From assembly GCA_024653405.1 (NCBI GenBank), contig JANLGB010000089.1:1-8678 (forward strand): a stretch of DNA of 8,678 nucleotides, written 5' to 3'. The notes under the pieces were generated by a model. That model worked only from the letters and a program-made list of their open reading frames with translations, ran no database searches and was not told the DNA's origin. Each line of letters opens with the position of its first letter. The stretch's first letter is position 1. The stretch is from Candidatus Saccharicenans sp. Lineage in GTDB: Bacteria; Acidobacteriota; Aminicenantia; Aminicenantales; Saccharicenantaceae. The translations under genes and the position numbers were made by a program. Shown in pieces: positions 6,559 through 8,678 of this stretch.

Positions 6559-8655
6559 CTACAGGCAGCCAGAAATAGTCAGTAGAAGCTGCTGGACAAG
6601 CCACAGCCAACCGCTGGTCTGGCTCAGAAGCCTGGCTCCCGGGCCCTTCCGGGAATAACTATTGTTGGCCAGGTTGGTATCGACCAACCAGATGGCTTCA
6701 GGGTCGAGAACAGCCGTCTTGACCAGGGACGGTCTTTCAAAATCAAAACGGGCCCAGCGGCTCTGACCGTCCCATTCTCTCCACTCGACCGCGCCGTCTT
6801 CAAATTCAACCCGGAGCTTGAGCTTCAGCCCGGGTCCCAGACGGGCTTCCCCCAGGCGGCGCAGGCTGATAGTTGTCTGGTAAATTTTTTCTTTTTTCTG
6901 GTCCGGTTTCTTTTCTTTTTTTTCGGTGGTAACAGAATTCGTGGTGGGCAGGTCATCGAACAAGCCGCGATATTTTTCTGGTTTGACCGCGGTTTCAACC
7001 GAGCCGATAGCATAGTCGAACTCTTTGGCCTGGAAAAAGAATTCATTAAAGAACCAGGTCAGGTCCTGGCCGGAAACCTCGTTGACCACCCTGATAAAAT
7101 CCCCGGTCCGGGGGTGACGGAAACGGTAGCGCTGGTGGTAAGTCCTCATTATCCTGGCCCAGGTCTTCTCCCCCAGATATCTTTCGAGAGTATAAAGGCA
7201 GGTGGCCGCCCGGTAGTAGACATTCAGGGAATAACTCATGGAGTTATAGAATTTCCAGGACTCGGTGGCTATCGGGTCAAGTTTCGACACCGGCCCGGAC
7301 ATCACCCGGCCGAGCTGCCAGTCGTAAACAGCCGGGAACCGAATAAGCCAGTTTAGCGGCAGCCCGTTGAAGCGGAAAGGCAAGCGTCCTGGTCCGTAAG
7401 CCACTTCCGAGACTTTGCCGGTGGAGTAGGTATTTATTCCTTCATCCAGCCAGGCCTCTTCAAATTCATTGTTGGCCACCAGGCCGTACCAGTAGCCGTG
7501 ACCGAATTCATGGATGATCACTCCTTCTGGTGATAGAACGTCTTTTTCCAGGATGACCGAGGTCCCGGCCGTGAACAGGGTTGGATACTCCATCCCGCCG
7601 CTTCCCGTTCTGAAGGGCGGGTCGACCATGGTAATCGTCTCGTAGGGATATGGTCCGTACCACAGCCCGTAATATTTCAGAGCAGCCCGTAGCGCTCGGA
7701 AGTGACGGTCGGCCTGCTTCTGATGCTGTTTTTCGATGAGCAAAATCATCCGCACGTCGGGCAACCTGATTTCTTCCGGCGACAGGCCCAGCAACTCGGC
7801 CACCTGCCGGTATTCTTCAGCCGTGACCTCTTCCTCTCCCCTGAACCAGCGTTCCAGCTTGAGGAAACGGGGCGAGGCCGTCCAGGCAAAATCGTGAATG
7901 TTCTGCTGGACATAAGTGTAGCTGGTCCGGCCGCTGGCCGGGTCTTCTACCCTGGACACCTCTTGGCCGCAAGCTCCGACCACCATCCTGGCTGGAACCG
8001 TGATCTCGACCCGGTAGTCGGCAAAATCAGCATAAAATTCTGAGTTCAGATGGTATTCGTGACAGTTCCAGCCCCGGCCTTCTTCATAAACTCCAAGTTT
8101 GGGAAACCACTGGGAGATGAAAAAGCCGTCCCGGTAGTAGCCGGTCCGGAGTCCGTTCTTCGGCACTTTAGACTGGAATTCCAGGTGCAGGTTGAGGGTC
8201 TGGCCCGGAGCCAGCGGTTCGGGCAATTCCACCCGCAGAACAGTCTGGTCGCCGGGATTAGGGGGGGCTTCCGGGCTAATAAAAGAGGCCGCCGGCATCA
8301 GGTCAACTCCGGAGGCCGTGGTCAGCGAGGTTATCTTAACCCAGCCCCAGTCGTCCTTCCGCACCCGGTACCTGGTGAACAGCTTTTCCCGCCGGGCTTC
8401 CCTGGCCATGGTTGACAGCTCATTCTTGAAGGCATTCCAGTAAAGGTGAAACCAGAGGTCTGGAACATAATCTCCGGTAGTATTAGTCCAGGTTATCGTC
8501 TCCCGACCCTGGAGTCTGGCGGTCTCGGGCAGGAGCTCCACTTTTATCTCATAGCTCAGCGGTCGTTCGGAGGCCGGCAGGGGCCGCCAGGATAGAAAGC
8601 TCAGAATCAGGAACAGGCAGAGACTGGCCACTCTGGCTGGCGGTGATTTTTTCAT
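6559..8655 (-). CDS. Exported M1-family (gluzincin) zinc metallopeptidase
   Basis: The start is taken as the ATG at 8655 (698 residues) because AAGGAGAAG lies 5 bases upstream; a TTG at 8676 in the same frame would sit before this SD. The N-terminus is a signal peptide: MKK, a hydrophobic core (LCLFLILSFLSW) and likely cleavage near LPASE, so the enzyme is exported. A beta-rich N-terminal domain (about 35-270) precedes the catalytic domain. GGMEYP (353-358) replaces the classical GAMEN exopeptidase motif. The zinc site is HEFGH (His382, Glu383, His386) with Glu405 in LDEG, giving the HEXXH-X18-E spacing of M1. Tyr481 in VYYRAA is the probable transition-state tyrosine. A Lys/Glu-rich linker (578-590) leads to a C-terminal beta-like domain, and the last 16 residues are hydrophobic. 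It is predicted to cleave peptides from the N-terminus in the periplasm or at the membrane. It is the first visible gene of the minus-strand unit. Confidence 0.93.
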   Translation of the reverse strand: MKKSPPARVASLCLFLILSFLSWRPLPASERPLSYEIKVELLPETARLQGRETITWTNTTGDYVPDLWFHLYWNAFKNELSTMAREARREKLFTRYRVRKDDWGWVKITSLTTASGVDLMPAASFISPEAPPNPGDQTVLRVELPEPLAPGQTLNLHLEFQSKVPKNGLRTGYYRDGFFISQWFPKLGVYEEGRGWNCHEYHLNSEFYADFADYRVEITVPARMVVGACGQEVSRVEDPASGRTSYTYVQQNIHDFAWTASPRFLKLERWFRGEEEVTAEEYRQVAELLGLSPEEIRLPDVRMILLIEKQHQKQADRHFRALRAALKYYGLWYGPYPYETITMVDPPFRTGSGGMEYPTLFTAGTSVILEKDVLSPEGVIIHEFGHGYWYGLVANNEFEEAWLDEGINTYSTGKVSEVAYGPGRLPFRFNGLPLNWLIRFPAVYDWQLGRVMSGPVSKLDPIATESWKFYNSMSYSLNVYYRAATCLYTLERYLGEKTWARIMRTYHQRYRFRHPRTGDFIRVVNEVSGQDLTWFFNEFFFQAKEFDYAIGSVETAVKPEKYRGLFDDLPTTNSVTTEKKEKKPDQKKEKIYQTTISLRRLGEARLGPGLKLKLRVEFEDGAVEWREWDGQSRWARFDFERPSLVKTAVLDPEAIWLVDTNLANNSYSRKGPGARLLSQTSGWLWLVQQLLLTISGCL

Positions 8656-8660
8656 CTGAA

Positions 8661-8669
8661 CTTCTCCTT
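8661..8669 (-). promoter_or_regulatory. Ribosome binding site deciding the peptidase start
   Basis: Minus-strand AAGGAGAAG ends 5 bases before the ATG at 8655 and so favours this ATG over the in-frame TTG at 8676. Any promoter lies beyond the window end. Confidence 0.8.
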
Positions 8670-8678
8670 GCTCCAAAG

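Noticed and set aside
8674..8676. TTG as start of the M1 peptidase
   Set aside because: The strong SD AAGGAGAAG lies after it and 5 bases before the ATG at 8655, and the signal peptide begins naturally at MKK.
1..8678. Recurring GGCCGG/CTGGCC words as dispersed repeats
   Set aside because: They fall in frame with frequent Ala-Gly and Leu-Ala codons in GC-rich genes and show no constant spacing, so codon usage explains them.

Overview
The window is a bacterial chromosomal segment with no mobile elements, RNA genes or CRISPR arrays that I can see. Genes are tightly packed, Shine-Dalgarno (SD) sequences are strong (AAGGAGGT, AAAGGAGA), and base composition is moderately GC-rich and even. The gene set (a corrinoid methyl-transfer cassette, a beta-CASP RNase and an exported M1-type peptidase) suggests an anaerobic or facultatively anaerobic bacterium. 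The style of the peptidase and of the neighbouring membrane protein recalls Acidobacteriota/Aminicenantes-like lineages, but that is an impression, not a demonstration.

Left half, plus strand, 1-4222: four genes in one unbroken unit. They are the C-terminal part of a RACo/RamA-type ASKHA ATPase (its 5' end lies outside the window), a stand-alone homocysteine S-methyltransferase (HMT) domain protein with the Zn-cysteine motifs, a small cobalamin-binding corrinoid protein, and a non-pyrrolysine MttB-superfamily methyltransferase. Junctions are an 8-bp overlap, a 20-bp overlap and a 2-bp gap, so one transcript and translational coupling are very likely. A coherent reading is that MttB removes a methyl group from a quaternary or tertiary amine-like substrate and puts it on cob(I)alamin in the corrinoid protein. 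The HMT protein would then pass it to a thiol, most simply homocysteine, giving methionine. The ATPase would re-reduce adventitiously oxidised Co(II). The usual pterin-binding (tetrahydrofolate) methyltransferase II is absent from the visible part of the unit.

Right half, minus strand, 8655 down to 4275: three genes reading toward the cassette. They are a secreted or periplasmic M1-like zinc aminopeptidase, a six-helix membrane protein of unknown function, and a beta-CASP metallo-beta-lactamase RNase. Spacings are 16 bp and 0 bp, again operon-like. The two units converge on a 52-bp spacer (4223-4274) with only a weak hairpin. No stretch longer than 300 bases lacks a gene.

The most interesting point is the cassette: an MttB-type demethylase whose apparent methyl acceptor enzyme is a MetH-like HMT domain rather than a folate enzyme. 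The HMT also carries a substrate-side loop unlike that of canonical MetH.
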